Shown here: positions 9,510 to 18,639 of the stretch, in pieces | Numbering within the stretch: the first letter of the stretch is position 1 | How the letters are laid out: the number at the start of each line of letters is the position of its first letter | Assembly: GCA_964590255.1 (NCBI GenBank) | Contig: CAZPYA010000014.1 | Span: forward strand, 1 to 64,000 | Direction of reading: 5' to 3' | From: JAKIYB01 sp964590255 | GTDB lineage: Bacteria > Armatimonadota > Hebobacteria > CAIYQO01 | Length of the DNA: 64,000 nt | The notes under the pieces: generated by a model | What the model saw: the letters and a program-made list of their open reading frames with translations, nothing else | What the model was told of the DNA's origin: nothing | The model's database searches: none | Program-made: the position numbers and the translations under genes

Positions 9510-9887
9510 GCTACACCTCCTGCTCCATCCGCTTGCCGGCGACTTGTGCGCCCGGCAAGCCGTCTGTCCGTCCTGCCTAAGCGGACATCGAAACGTCATC
9601 TCGGGATGCGGTCATTGACCATACCATACGCGAGCGCACACACATGAAGTGCCGTGATCTCTATGCGTTAGCAATGTCCGCATCTGTGATTGTCGCGCAA
9701 TCCCGGCGTGTTTGGTGTCGCGCCACGCACCATCCGCTGATGATGGGGGGGAAATGAACACACGAGGAGCCGGCAATGCCGCTACGCTATACGTGCCGTG
9801 CGCCAATCGCCCGGTTGGTAGAGGATGAAACGATAACGCGGTGGCCGACCACGACACCGTGATGCGATAAACCAGAAGGGAGATCGA
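9510..9887. other. Divergent intergenic region of the exopolysaccharide module
   Basis: 378 nt between oppositely oriented genes, so it must carry both promoters. A ttgacc at about 9616 and an A-rich aaacgataac at about 9828 are the only weak promoter-like signs. No gene, repeat unit or strong hairpin was recognised. Confidence 0.5.
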
Positions 9888-11111
9888 GTGCGATACGCAG
9901 ACGCGTCGCCCATGCTCATACGCAATACGCCGGCGAAACTCGCCGTCAGCGAACGCTGGCGCGAAATCGCCGCGGGCGCGCTCATCGTCATGGGGCTCAT
10001 CTGGCCATTTCTCTTTTCCAGCATTATCGCCATCCCCTGGTGGGGATTCCTGCCGTGCGCGCTGCTCGCCGGGTTAATGCGCTACCACAAATACCCGCGC
10101 GAAAACATGCCCCAGGCGCCGGTGCTCGTCTTCATGCTGCTGGTCATCGTCTACACTCTTTTCGCCTTCGCGCTGGCGCCGGTGCCGGAATACGGACGCG
10201 AAAAATCATGGCATTTCCTGCTGCTGGCCGGCGCGGCTTACCTCTTCACCTTCCGCCAGGCTCCGCTCAGCGCTGACCTGGCGCGCGGGATGCGCGGGAT
10301 GCTCGTCGTCACCACGGTGCTGGCGCTGGGCGTGGCCTACATAAACCGCGACATGTTCCTGCAGACGCAGAAATATGGCATGGCGGAGATGCGGCAGTTG
10401 TTATCGGTCACCGGCTTCCCGCTGTCGGTGGCGCTGGCGGTGCTGTGGGTCATTCCGCGCACGCTGCGCCCGGTATCGCTCTTTCTCGGCAGCGGGCTGC
10501 TGCTGCTGGGCGCCGCGCTGGAGATCTTCATCCGCGGGCGCTTCGCCGCCGTCACGCTGGCGGGGATGGCGGTGCTGCTGGTGCTCGGCCCGCCGTGGAA
10601 GCATCTGTTTTCGCGGGTAGTCGTCTCACTGCTGCTGTTCGGGGTCTTCCTCGGCACTTATTATCTCATCCTGCCGAACTTCGGCGATTCCTACCAGTAC
10701 CTGGAAGGGATGCTGAAAAACCCGTTTGAGAACCGCGACATCCTCTTCACCGTGGCGTGGCGCGGCTTCATGGCGCACCCCATGGGCATGGGCATCGGTT
10801 CCTTCGCCGAAACCGGCATGCTGGACTATTATCCGCATAACATCTTTCTGGAAGTCGGCTACGAACTGGGCCTGCCCGGACTGCTGGGCATCGTCACCAT
10901 TTACGCGGTGGCCATCCGGCGTGCCTGGCAGTTGTGGCTGTCGCCACCGCACCGCATCCTCGCCGCGATGATCGTGGTGGTGTTGCTATATATGCTGAAG
11001 GCCGGCGATCTTGCCACCTGGGCCTTCCAGTGGGTCTACCTTTACATGCTCGTAGTGGCAACCCCCGTCGCGCCGACCTGGCCGCTGCTGCGGGGAGAGG
11101 CGGTGTCATGA
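9888..11111 (+). CDS. O-antigen ligase / polymerase-like membrane protein (Wzy/WaaL superfamily)
   Basis: A 407-residue inner-membrane protein with about ten hydrophobic segments (for example ALIVMGLIWPFLFSSIIAIP and VVSLLLFGVFLGTYYLIL). The hallmark motif PHNIFLEVGYELGLPGLLGI stands near residues 317-336, after a periplasmic loop, as in the Wzy_C family. It probably joins or polymerises undecaprenyl-linked glycan repeats at the periplasmic face. The GTG start follows AGAAGGGAG. Its stop overlaps the next start (ATGA), so it is the first gene of a four-gene operon (9888-14554). Confidence 0.85.
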   Translation: MRYADASPMLIRNTPAKLAVSERWREIAAGALIVMGLIWPFLFSSIIAIPWWGFLPCALLAGLMRYHKYPRENMPQAPVLVFMLLVIVYTLFAFALAPVPEYGREKSWHFLLLAGAAYLFTFRQAPLSADLARGMRGMLVVTTVLALGVAYINRDMFLQTQKYGMAEMRQLLSVTGFPLSVALAVLWVIPRTLRPVSLFLGSGLLLLGAALEIFIRGRFAAVTLAGMAVLLVLGPPWKHLFSRVVVSLLLFGVFLGTYYLILPNFGDSYQYLEGMLKNPFENRDILFTVAWRGFMAHPMGMGIGSFAETGMLDYYPHNIFLEVGYELGLPGLLGIVTIYAVAIRRAWQLWLSPPHRILAAMIVVVLLYMLKAGDLATWAFQWVYLYMLVVATPVAPTWPLLRGEAVS

Positions 11112-12322
11112 GTGGAGCGTATCTGCTGGAATCCTTCAATATCGCGGCCCGACGGGCCTATGTGGCAGAACAGGTGTCGACCATCGTCGGCCATCCGGTG
11201 ATGCCTCCGGATACGCTGACCGAGCTGGCGTGGGCGCTGCTCACCCGCCGGGAAGAGTATGACGCGCCGCGCGACCGCCACGGCAACGTGCCCACGGAAC
11301 AGTCCGTGCTGGCGAAGCTCGGACTGTTGGAGCACCCGCCGCTGGACGCCGACGTGCAGGCGCTGGCCGGCGCGGCGCCCATCGCCTGCTGGCCGAAGCC
11401 CTTCCGCTTCGCCGCGTGTCTCACCCACGACATCGATGATGTGGTGGCGCACCCCTGGCGTGAACGGCTGCGTCGCCTGCGCGAGCCCGGCCTGCGGGCG
11501 GCGCCCATCGAGCGGCTACGCTGGGCGCTGGGCGCGTTGCGCTACCGCCTCGCGGGCGACCGCGGCGAACGATCACCTTTTGACGCATGGATGGCCGAGG
11601 AAGCACGGCACGGATTTCACTCCACCTTCTTCGTGATGCCGGAGACGTATGTCGAGCCGACGCCATTCGACCACTACCATCGGTATGACGATCCGGTGTG
11701 GTCGTTCGGAGCGCGCATGACCTACGCGGAGGCGATCCGCCAGACGGACGCCGCGGGGTGGGAGATCGGCCTGCATGGCGGCTATGCCAGCGCGTTGGAC
11801 GGCGCGATGCTGAGCGCAGAGCGGGCGCGGCTGGAGACGGTGCTGGGCGCGCCGGTGCGCGCCGGACGCCAGCATTACCTGCGCTTCGATATCGACGCCA
11901 CCCCCGCGGCGTGGGCGCAAGCCGCGCTGTTGGCCGATTCGACGATGGGTTCCACCACGCACATCGGCTACCGTGCCGGGCTGTCCTTCCCTTACTTCTG
12001 GCCGGGCGAGGCCGACATTCTCGAAGTGCCACTCGCCCTGCACGATATCTGCCTGCCGCGCGCGCCGGGCGACCCGGTGGCGCGGGCACGGGCGCTGCTC
12101 GCGCGCGCGGCGGAGATCGGCGGCGTGGTCACGCTGTCCTGGCACACGCACTCGGCTGCCCCGGAAGCGTTGACAACCTATCGCGCGCTGCTCGCGGCCA
12201 TCGTCGAGCTGGGTGGTTGGGGCTGCACGATCGGGGAGTTGAATACCTGGTGGCGCGCGCGCCGGACGGCGATGCGCGCACGGATGAACGACACACGAGA
12301 GGAGCTCGATAATGCCGCATAA
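11108..12322 (+). CDS. Polysaccharide deacetylase-family protein (NodB-like, divergent)
   Basis: 404 residues. CLTHDIDDVVAH (about 102-113) replaces the canonical TFDDG first motif and supplies the catalytic/metal Asp pair. GWEIGLHGGYAS (about 217-228) corresponds to the metal-binding His motif, RQHYLRF lies near 256, and VTLSWHTHS (about 342-350) holds the late His. This pattern matches divergent deacetylases of surface-polysaccharide clusters, acting on N- or O-acetyl groups of glycans. The N-terminal about 90 residues are a helical extension. The ATG at 11108 overlaps the preceding stop by 4 nt; in-frame starts further upstream lie inside the ligase gene and are rejected. No signal peptide is evident. 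Confidence 0.78.
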   Translation: MSGAYLLESFNIAARRAYVAEQVSTIVGHPVMPPDTLTELAWALLTRREEYDAPRDRHGNVPTEQSVLAKLGLLEHPPLDADVQALAGAAPIACWPKPFRFAACLTHDIDDVVAHPWRERLRRLREPGLRAAPIERLRWALGALRYRLAGDRGERSPFDAWMAEEARHGFHSTFFVMPETYVEPTPFDHYHRYDDPVWSFGARMTYAEAIRQTDAAGWEIGLHGGYASALDGAMLSAERARLETVLGAPVRAGRQHYLRFDIDATPAAWAQAALLADSTMGSTTHIGYRAGLSFPYFWPGEADILEVPLALHDICLPRAPGDPVARARALLARAAEIGGVVTLSWHTHSAAPEALTTYRALLAAIVELGGWGCTIGELNTWWRARRTAMRARMNDTREELDNAA

Positions 12323-13508
12323 TGGGAGTTATGAGGTCGTTTTGGTATCGTCCGGACATACCGCGCTTGATCAGCGCGTGTTCGATAAAGAAGCCGTGTC
12401 GCTGGCGCGGGTCTTCCCGCGGGTGCGCGTGGTGGCGCCGCACGCCGCCGACGAGGTGCGCAGCGGCGTGCGCATCACCGCGCTGGCGCCGTATAGCTCG
12501 CGCTGGGCCCGCTTCCTGCTGCGCCCCCTGCAGGGCTACTGGGGCGCGCGCGGCCGAGGTCCACGGATTTTAATCCTGCAGGACGCCGAGTTGCTTTTCT
12601 GGGCGCCGCTAGTGAAGCTGATCACCGGCTGGCGCATCATCTACGACGCCCACGAGGATTTTCCGCAATTGCTGCGCAGCCGCACATGGATTCCCGGGCC
12701 GCTGCGCCGTGGCGCCGGCACGCTGGCCGGTGTTTGGGAAAAGTTCTGCACGCGCTTTTGCGACGGCATCACTGGCGCCACCGGATCGCTCATTGAGTAT
12801 TTTGCCCATTCGCGGCGGCTGGCGCTCTACAACCTGCCCAGCCGCGGCTTCATCGACGAAGTGGGCCGCCATGCGCGCCCGGTTGAGGAACGCCGTTTCG
12901 ACGTGGTACACCTGGGCACGCTGGCCGAGGCAGGCCGGCTGGAATTCCTTGTCGCCGTGCTGGACGGCCTGTTCGCGAAGAAACCGGAAGCGAAGGGACT
13001 GGTGATCGGCGTGCGTCCCGACCAGGAGAAGCTGCTGCGCGAGCATTTCCCCGATGAACGGGTGACGGTATTCGGAAAAATCCCCTACGGGCAGGTGGCG
13101 GGCTACCTGGGCGACTGCCGCGTGGGACTGAACGTCTTCCCCACGCTGCACCCGCACCTGCGCTGCGCGGTACCGGTGAAGATATTCGAATATATGGCCG
13201 CCGGCTGCGCGGTGGTCACCAGCCACATGCCCGAGCTGCAGCGGCTGGTGGGCGAAGACGGCGCGGCGCACATGACAGTCATCTACACCGCCGAGGTGGA
13301 GCGCTTCGTGGAGGAGACGGCGCGGCTGCTGGACGAGCCGGAGACGATTTTACGCCACCAGGCGGCGCTGACCCACCTGGTGCGCGAGCGATGGAACTGG
13401 GACGCCCAGGCGGAAGAGCTGGCGCGGTTCGTCGCCGACATCATGCTGGAGAAAGCCCCGCCGTTGCCCGAACCCCCGCCGTCCGCGCGGGACGAGCTGG
13501 CGCCGTGA
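12312..13508 (+). CDS. Glycosyltransferase family 4-like protein (GT-B fold)
   Basis: 398 residues with two Rossmann-like halves. The N-terminal half has VVLVSSGHTALDQRVFDKEA and IIYDAHEDFPQLL; the C-terminal half has VVHLGTLAEAGRLEFL and the sugar-nucleotide-binding block KIFEYMAAGCAVVTSHMPEL (about 296-315). In GT4 enzymes the EX7E region lies here; the first Glu is visible in FEYMA. It transfers a sugar from a nucleotide donor to the growing glycan at the cytoplasmic face. It overlaps the deacetylase gene by 11 nt, with GAGGAG upstream of the ATG, and overlaps the next gene by 4 nt. Confidence 0.85.
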   Translation: MPHNGSYEVVLVSSGHTALDQRVFDKEAVSLARVFPRVRVVAPHAADEVRSGVRITALAPYSSRWARFLLRPLQGYWGARGRGPRILILQDAELLFWAPLVKLITGWRIIYDAHEDFPQLLRSRTWIPGPLRRGAGTLAGVWEKFCTRFCDGITGATGSLIEYFAHSRRLALYNLPSRGFIDEVGRHARPVEERRFDVVHLGTLAEAGRLEFLVAVLDGLFAKKPEAKGLVIGVRPDQEKLLREHFPDERVTVFGKIPYGQVAGYLGDCRVGLNVFPTLHPHLRCAVPVKIFEYMAAGCAVVTSHMPELQRLVGEDGAAHMTVIYTAEVERFVEETARLLDEPETILRHQAALTHLVRERWNWDAQAEELARFVADIMLEKAPPLPEPPPSARDELAP

Positions 13509-14554
13509 CGCGGGCGCCATTCATCAGCGTGATCGTGCCGGTGCGCAACGAGGCGCGTTACATCGAGGGCTGCCTGCGCTCGTTGCTGCAAAGCGGCTAC
13601 CCCCCGTCGCGCTGGGAGCTGATCCTGGTGGACGGCATGAGCGACGACGGCACCCGCGAAGTCATTACGCGGGTGGCTGCCGCGTCAGCGGTGCCCATTC
13701 GCGTGCTGGACAACCCGCGCACCACCATTCCCCACGCGCTGAATATCGGCATCCGCCACGCTCGTGGCGAGGTTATCATCCGCGCCGACGCGCATGCCGC
13801 CTATCCGCCTGGCTATATCGCCCGGTGCGCGCGTGTGCTGCGCGAACACGCGGCGGACAACGTCGGCGGGCCGGTGACCACCGCGCCCGGCGCCGACACC
13901 CCCATGGCGCGGGCCATCGCGCGGCTGCTCTCGCATCCGCTGGGGGTGGGCAATTCCGCCTTTCGCACCGCCAAACACGCGCAGGACGCGGATACCGTGC
14001 CCTTCGGCTGTTACCCGGCGGACGTCTTCCGGCGCATCGGATTGTACGATGAGCGGCTGCAGCGCAACGAAGACTACGAGTTCAATGCGCGCCTGCGCCG
14101 CGCCGGCGGGCGCATCGTGCTCGATCCACGGCTGGAAAGCACCTACTACAGCCGCGCCACCCTCGGCGGCCTGCTGCGCCAGGCATGGGTAAACGGCTTC
14201 TGGAACGCCATCTCCCACGCGCTGCATCCCGCCTGCGCCAGCCCGCGCCATGTGCTGCCGCTCCTCTTCACGCTGGGCGCCGTCGCGCTGCCGTGCGTGC
14301 CGCTGCCGTGGAGCTGGCCGCTGCGCCTGGGATACGCGCTCTACGCGCTGCTCGTCCTTCTCGTCGCCGCCCGCGCCGCCCGCCTCTTCCTGCCCCTGCT
14401 CATCGCCTTCCCGCTCTTCCACCTTACCTATGGCGCCGGCATTGCCTGGGGGTGGTTGCGCCTGCTCGTGGGCCGGCGCCCCTGGCGCGCCGAAGATACG
14501 CTCCCACATCTCGATCTCGCCGATGCCCCGGCGGAAGACCGCGCGGTGGCATAG
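13505..14554 (+). CDS. Glycosyltransferase family 2 with C-terminal membrane segments
   Basis: 349 residues. The GT-A domain opens ISVIVPVRNEARYIEGCL; the donor-binding Asp is in LVDGMSDDGT, the DxD-like motif is IIRADAHAAYP (about 92-102), and the acceptor site is RNEDYEFNARLRRAG (about 192-206). The DAHA-type motif resembles succinoglycan-type ExoA enzymes. About four hydrophobic segments follow (270-340), anchoring it to the inner membrane. The GTG at 13505 overlaps the preceding stop as GTGA. It is the last gene of the operon. Confidence 0.88.
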   Translation: MTRAPFISVIVPVRNEARYIEGCLRSLLQSGYPPSRWELILVDGMSDDGTREVITRVAAASAVPIRVLDNPRTTIPHALNIGIRHARGEVIIRADAHAAYPPGYIARCARVLREHAADNVGGPVTTAPGADTPMARAIARLLSHPLGVGNSAFRTAKHAQDADTVPFGCYPADVFRRIGLYDERLQRNEDYEFNARLRRAGGRIVLDPRLESTYYSRATLGGLLRQAWVNGFWNAISHALHPACASPRHVLPLLFTLGAVALPCVPLPWSWPLRLGYALYALLVLLVAARAARLFLPLLIAFPLFHLTYGAGIAWGWLRLLVGRRPWRAEDTLPHLDLADAPAEDRAVA

Positions 14555-14596
14555 GGTCTCCTATGCGGACGATAGTCGTAACGGAGGATGCTTCGA

Positions 14597-15856
14597 TTAC
14601 GACGACGATTTTCCGCCCCGCAGGCGCTCTCCCAGGCATGCCAGCCCGAGCTTGACGGCCAGTGGGAGGTTGCCTTTACGGAGGACGATGCGGCGGAAGG
14701 TGTCGCGGCCGGAGACGCAATCGAAGAGGATTTCGCGCAGCGCCGGGTCGTCGGCGGCGTGGCGGAGGACGGGCGTGAGGGAGAGGTGGTGGGCGGTGAG
14801 CCAGGCGAGGCCGCGGACCAGCTTGCCATAGGGGATGTCGCCGGTGATCTCGCGACAGCCGTCGCGGAAGGCCTGCAGCGCCTGCGCGGAGACGCCTGCT
14901 TCGAGCAGCGTACGCGCGGCGAGGATGCCGGTGAGGATGGCGGAGTTGATGCCCTTGCCTTTGAAGGGCCGCACCAAGCCGGCGGCGTCGCCGATGGTGA
15001 CGTAGCGATCGCCGGTGATGCCCCGCGCCAGCCCCACCGGGAACGCCCCCTTGTAATACCCCTCGACCGGCACGCTGTCCGGCAACAGGCGGCGGATTTC
15101 GGGCAGCGCGAGCAAGGCGTCCATGTCCCGCGTGCCGACATCGCGGCCGGCAGCGATGACGGTGATGTGGTTGCCTTTCGGGATGAGCGCGCCGAACTCC
15201 ACCCGCGGCAGCGGTGGCAGGGTGATGTGGATATAGTCTTCCAGCAGGCGCGGAATGGCGTCCTGCTCCGGGTGGGGCGGGTGAATTTTGGTAATGACCG
15301 TCTGCAGCAGCGGCGGCGGACGGTAGGCCGTCTGCCGGGCGAGCGCGCCCGCAATGGCGTGGCCGGCGCCGAAGGCGCCCACCACCGCGGCGGCCTGATA
15401 GGTGCCCGCCCAAGTAAAGACCAGCACACCGTCTGAGTGGAATTCCAGGTCGGTGGCACTGGTGGAGAGGATGCGCACGCCGCGTTCGCGCGCGCACTGC
15501 GCCAGGTAGGCGTCGAACTCGCACCGCCGCACCGCCAGCGACGCGCCGCCATATTCGTGGCCGTCCAATACCAAGCTCTCCACGCCGGCGTGCAGCACGT
15601 ACCCCTGGATCTCGCGCTGGATGAGCGACGGCGGCAACTCGATCTCCAACTCCTCGCGCAGGATCGCCTGCAGCGGCGGCGAGAGCACCCCCGCGCACTG
15701 GTTGTGGTCCACGTCGAAGCGCTTGGCTTCGAAGACCAGCACCTCGATACGGCGCCCCAGCCGCTCGGCATGGCGCCGCAGCGCCAGCGCGCAGGCGATG
15801 CCGCCCGGCCCACCGCCGAGAATGGCTACGGTCTGTCCATCGAGTAATGGTCCCAT
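14597..15856 (-). CDS. Geranylgeranyl-reductase-like FAD-dependent oxidoreductase, copy A
   Basis: 419 residues. The FAD-binding GxGxxG reads AILGGGPGGIACALALRR near the N-terminus; NQCAGVLSP follows and the second FAD motif reads VTIGDAAGLVRPFKGKGINS. These are the marks of the geranylgeranyl reductase/NAD(P)-FAD family, which reduces isoprenoid double bonds of quinones, pigments or lipids. The ATG at 15856 is preferred: the longer in-frame start would add 40 residues encoded by an interspersed repeat. The ribosome site is weak. It follows a similar gene (15906-17267) with a 49-nt gap that contains the repeat. The substrate is unknown. Confidence 0.78.
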   Translation of the reverse strand: MGPLLDGQTVAILGGGPGGIACALALRRHAERLGRRIEVLVFEAKRFDVDHNQCAGVLSPPLQAILREELEIELPPSLIQREIQGYVLHAGVESLVLDGHEYGGASLAVRRCEFDAYLAQCARERGVRILSTSATDLEFHSDGVLVFTWAGTYQAAAVVGAFGAGHAIAGALARQTAYRPPPLLQTVITKIHPPHPEQDAIPRLLEDYIHITLPPLPRVEFGALIPKGNHITVIAAGRDVGTRDMDALLALPEIRRLLPDSVPVEGYYKGAFPVGLARGITGDRYVTIGDAAGLVRPFKGKGINSAILTGILAARTLLEAGVSAQALQAFRDGCREITGDIPYGKLVRGLAWLTAHHLSLTPVLRHAADDPALREILFDCVSGRDTFRRIVLRKGNLPLAVKLGLACLGERLRGGKSSS

Positions 15857-15904
15857 ATGGGGGTGAGATTCGCCCACAGTGGGGGTGTCTCCTTTACCGG
15901 TTTG

Positions 15905-15960
15905 CCTAATCGGACCCCTCCCCCCTGCCCCCTCCCCGAACCGGGCGAGGGGGAGTGGTC
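15905..15960. repeat. G/C-rich modular repeat at a gene 3' end
   Basis: A unit with the core gaaccgggcga. It covers the last codons and stop of the upstream flavoprotein gene and runs up to the gap before the next gene, so the terminal residues of that protein (about RPVRGGGRGEGSD) are repeat-encoded. Confidence 0.8.
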
Positions 15961-17267
15961 GTTGGTGCATGCGCACGCGTGAACAACATTCGCCACACCG
16001 CCCGCAGGGATTTCCAGCTCAGGGCTTCCAGGGCGATTTGCCGGTAGGGGGCGTCGCCGGTGAAGATGTGCCAGAGGGTGTGAACGTGCAGGCGGTCATA
16101 GGGTTCCAGTACCTGGGCCTCGCGGCGGAGCAGCCAGAGGGCGGCACGGGTGAGCGGGCGCAGGTGGGAGATGACATCGTTGAGCGCAAAGAGCAGGCGG
16201 CCCCAGGCATTATCGGCGCCATATTTCGCGTGGCAGGGGCGCACGTAGCCCATGACCAGTTCGCGGCGGGTGAGCGTGCCGTTGAGGATCATCTCCGCAG
16301 CCAGCGAGGCGGTGAAGAAGGCGGACTCGATGCCGCCCTTCAGGTAGCGCGAGATGTGGGCATCGCCAATCATGATCAGCCGGTCGGCTACCGGGTTGCG
16401 CGCGGCGGTGACGGGCAGCTTGGGGTGGCAGTGGCAGAAATGCCGGGGCACTTGCCAGCCGGGCGGAAAGTAGGCCTGCACGGCGGAATGCTCCAGAAAG
16501 CGCTCGAGGTCGACGCGCTCGACGTGCTTACCGATGACGGTGGCCGTCACGTGGTGGCGCTTGGGCGTGAGCGCGCCGAAGCGAATGCCCGGCAGCGCCA
16601 GCGAGAAAATTTTGATCTCATCCTGATAGGTGGCGTCGATGAACTCCGGCCGCAGGGGCAGCTCCGCCTGTGCCACATGGTAGGTTTCCGGACGACGATA
16701 TCCGAAGCCCAGGCCCTCAAATTGCGCCATCAGCGCGCTGTTCACCCCGCAGGCGCCCACCAGCACGTCCACTTCGTGCGTGAGCCCATCGGTGGTGGTC
16801 AGGCGGAAGGGGGCGTCCGGCGCGGCGGGTCGGGTGATGCCCTTCACGTGGTGGCGCACCAGGTGGGCGCCCAGCCCGGTGGCAGCCTGCAGCAGCAGGT
16901 TGTCGAAGCTTTGCGCGTCGTCGGGGGCGTCGCCGCGCGGGCCGGCGCTGCGGAAGACGGTACACAGCGTCACCTCCGCTTCCTTCGGCACGCGCATGCC
17001 GCCTACTGGAGTCTCGAAGTAATGACCGGATACATAACGCTGGATGATGGCATCGATGGTGGCGGTATCCAGCCCGCCGAGGGCGTCAAAAAGTGCGGTG
17101 GGGATGACGCCGGCGCACATGTTGCACCCCTGCGGGCCGATGTTACTGAAGGACTTGCCGTCGAACAGCGAGACTTCCAGGGCGCGTCCGCGATCGCGCG
17201 CACCACGCAGCAGCGATAGCGCACAGATCGTTCCCGCCGGACCAGCCCCGATAATACCGACGCGCAT
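15906..17267 (-). CDS. Geranylgeranyl-reductase-like FAD-dependent oxidoreductase, copy B
   Basis: 453 residues. The FAD-binding segment is MRVGIIGAGPAGTICALSLL, followed by GCNMCAGVIP (compare NQCAGVLSP in copy A) and LIMIGDAHISRYLKGGIES as the second FAD motif. The ATG at 17267 begins the Rossmann motif directly and is preceded by a G-rich site. An extended -10 promoter lies 47 nt upstream. The final about 13 residues come from an interspersed repeat, suggesting the original stop was displaced. The two tandem copies probably act on the same or consecutive isoprenoid or polyene substrates; this is inference. Confidence 0.78.
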   Translation of the reverse strand: MRVGIIGAGPAGTICALSLLRGARDRGRALEVSLFDGKSFSNIGPQGCNMCAGVIPTALFDALGGLDTATIDAIIQRYVSGHYFETPVGGMRVPKEAEVTLCTVFRSAGPRGDAPDDAQSFDNLLLQAATGLGAHLVRHHVKGITRPAAPDAPFRLTTTDGLTHEVDVLVGACGVNSALMAQFEGLGFGYRRPETYHVAQAELPLRPEFIDATYQDEIKIFSLALPGIRFGALTPKRHHVTATVIGKHVERVDLERFLEHSAVQAYFPPGWQVPRHFCHCHPKLPVTAARNPVADRLIMIGDAHISRYLKGGIESAFFTASLAAEMILNGTLTRRELVMGYVRPCHAKYGADNAWGRLLFALNDVISHLRPLTRAALWLLRREAQVLEPYDRLHVHTLWHIFTGDAPYRQIALEALSWKSLRAVWRMLFTRAHAPTTTPPRPVRGGGRGEGSD

Positions 17268-17313
17268 GGGCGACCACCCCACCGCACATCCTGAGGACGG
17301 ATGTCCGTAGGCT

Positions 17314-17322
17314 ATTATACCA
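17314..17322 (-). promoter_or_regulatory. Extended -10 promoter for the flavoprotein pair
   Basis: On the minus strand TGGTATAAT is followed by AGCC, an extended -10 element, 47 nt before the start at 17267. No good -35 is seen at 17-18 nt. The same TGGTATAATA string precedes gatC. Confidence 0.5.
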
Positions 17323-17364
17323 CGCCAGCGACGTATTGCCTTGTATGCTGATAAAGAATTGTGA

Positions 17365-18516
17365 TTATTGGCGTAGCGCCGGCTCTGCCAGCACCGCCTC
17401 GCGGCCGAGCACCTCGCGGTGCAGGCGTCGCCAGAGGGGCAGGTCATCTTCCATGACGTTCAGTTCCAGCGGCTGGTCGGGCGGGACGACGGTGAGGACG
17501 TGGCGCAGGTAGGTTTCCGTATCCGGCCACAGGTACTCCTCGTGCACGTCGCAACTGCCGTAGATGGAGAGCAGCTTCCGCCCCCCGGCCAGCCGGCAGA
17601 GCGTGGGCACGTCGTTTTCCTTCGTCGGGCCATTCATGGCGCGCAGCCAGGGGTTGTCCAGGTCGATGGGGATGGTGCGCTCCCAACTACCGCAGGAATG
17701 GATGCAGAAGTCGCCCAGCGCCTCGCCGATGCGGAGCAGATATGGCGCCTCGAATTCGGCGTAAATCTCCGCGGAAACGAGAGAACGCACCTCGGAGCAG
17801 ATACCGAGGCCGCCGCGGGCGCAGTCGAGGTGGATATTATATAACATGCCGCCCGCCGCCTCAGCTATTGCCCGCTGCATGGCGATGATGGCGTCGGTCA
17901 GTTTCCCCAGCAGGCGGTGCACCGTCTCCGGCTCGGTATAGACCCACTCCAGCAGCGTGGTGGAGCCGAGGAGGTAATTGGCGGTGTCCAGCGGGCTGGT
18001 CATCACCGGCCCACGGAAAGGCAGCGCGCCGCCGGTGGCTGCGCGGGCGTAGCGCAGCCACTCCACAGCTCGCCAGTACAGGCTCGTCTCCAGCGGACGG
18101 CATTGCACGTCATCGATGATGGCGGGATCGGCGGGCAGCGGGAAGGGGAAGAAGTTGCCGTCATGCTGCTCCTCCACCCGCGCGCCGAAGAGATCGGCGA
18201 AGCCCTGGCTCTGCCCATGCACCCAGCGCGGCACGTCCAGCGCCGGCGCGTAGTCGCCGGGCATCAACCGCCGCGCGGCGACGTAGTAGAGGGTATTCAA
18301 CAGCTCCTCGCGCCAGCGCTCGGTATATCCTGCCGGTTTCGCGGCATCCTCGTCCAGCGCGAAGGTGAACGCCTCACGCGCCCGCGCACATGTCGCAGCG
18401 TTCGGCCGCACGTCCACCGCGATGCGCCCGATGGACTCGGCGCGCCAGAGGGCGTCCCAGAGGGATTGCTGGGCGGGGGTGGCGATGATGAGATCGGTGA
18501 AGGTGAGGGTGCGCAT
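17365..18516 (-). CDS. URO-D family protein, copy 2 (HxCG motif kept)
   Basis: 383 residues. This copy keeps the HxCG metal motif in FCIHSCGSWERTIP (about 270), with a preceding NIHLDCARGGLGICSE. A C-terminal metal-type Cys is not obvious (LELNVMEDDLP). The N-terminus is an atypical about 90-residue helical lead. The ATG follows AAGGAG. It lies 123 nt behind the cellobiose phosphorylase gene on the same strand, so it may be expressed with it. Members of this superfamily in corrinoid methyltransferase systems bind Zn through HxCG; whether this one methylates or demethylates anything is unknown. Confidence 0.8.
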   Translation of the reverse strand: MRTLTFTDLIIATPAQQSLWDALWRAESIGRIAVDVRPNAATCARAREAFTFALDEDAAKPAGYTERWREELLNTLYYVAARRLMPGDYAPALDVPRWVHGQSQGFADLFGARVEEQHDGNFFPFPLPADPAIIDDVQCRPLETSLYWRAVEWLRYARAATGGALPFRGPVMTSPLDTANYLLGSTTLLEWVYTEPETVHRLLGKLTDAIIAMQRAIAEAAGGMLYNIHLDCARGGLGICSEVRSLVSAEIYAEFEAPYLLRIGEALGDFCIHSCGSWERTIPIDLDNPWLRAMNGPTKENDVPTLCRLAGGRKLLSIYGSCDVHEEYLWPDTETYLRHVLTVVPPDQPLELNVMEDDLPLWRRLHREVLGREAVLAEPALRQ

Positions 18517-18541
18517 ATGAAGGAACTCCTTGATATGTGCT

Positions 18542-18575
18542 ATCCCCCCACCGAGTGGGTTGTCGATGGGGGGAT
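18542..18575 (-). other. Hairpin between phosphorylase and URO-D genes
   Basis: ATCCCCCC at 18542-18549 pairs with GGGGGGAT at 18568-18575, upstream of the ribosome site of the URO-D gene. It could attenuate or stabilise the transcript. No T-tract is present. Confidence 0.35.
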
Positions 18576-18639
18576 TTGCGTTTATCGCAGCGTACCACGG
18601 GTTCCGCTACGCTTCACCCGCGGCTATTATCACGAGCCC

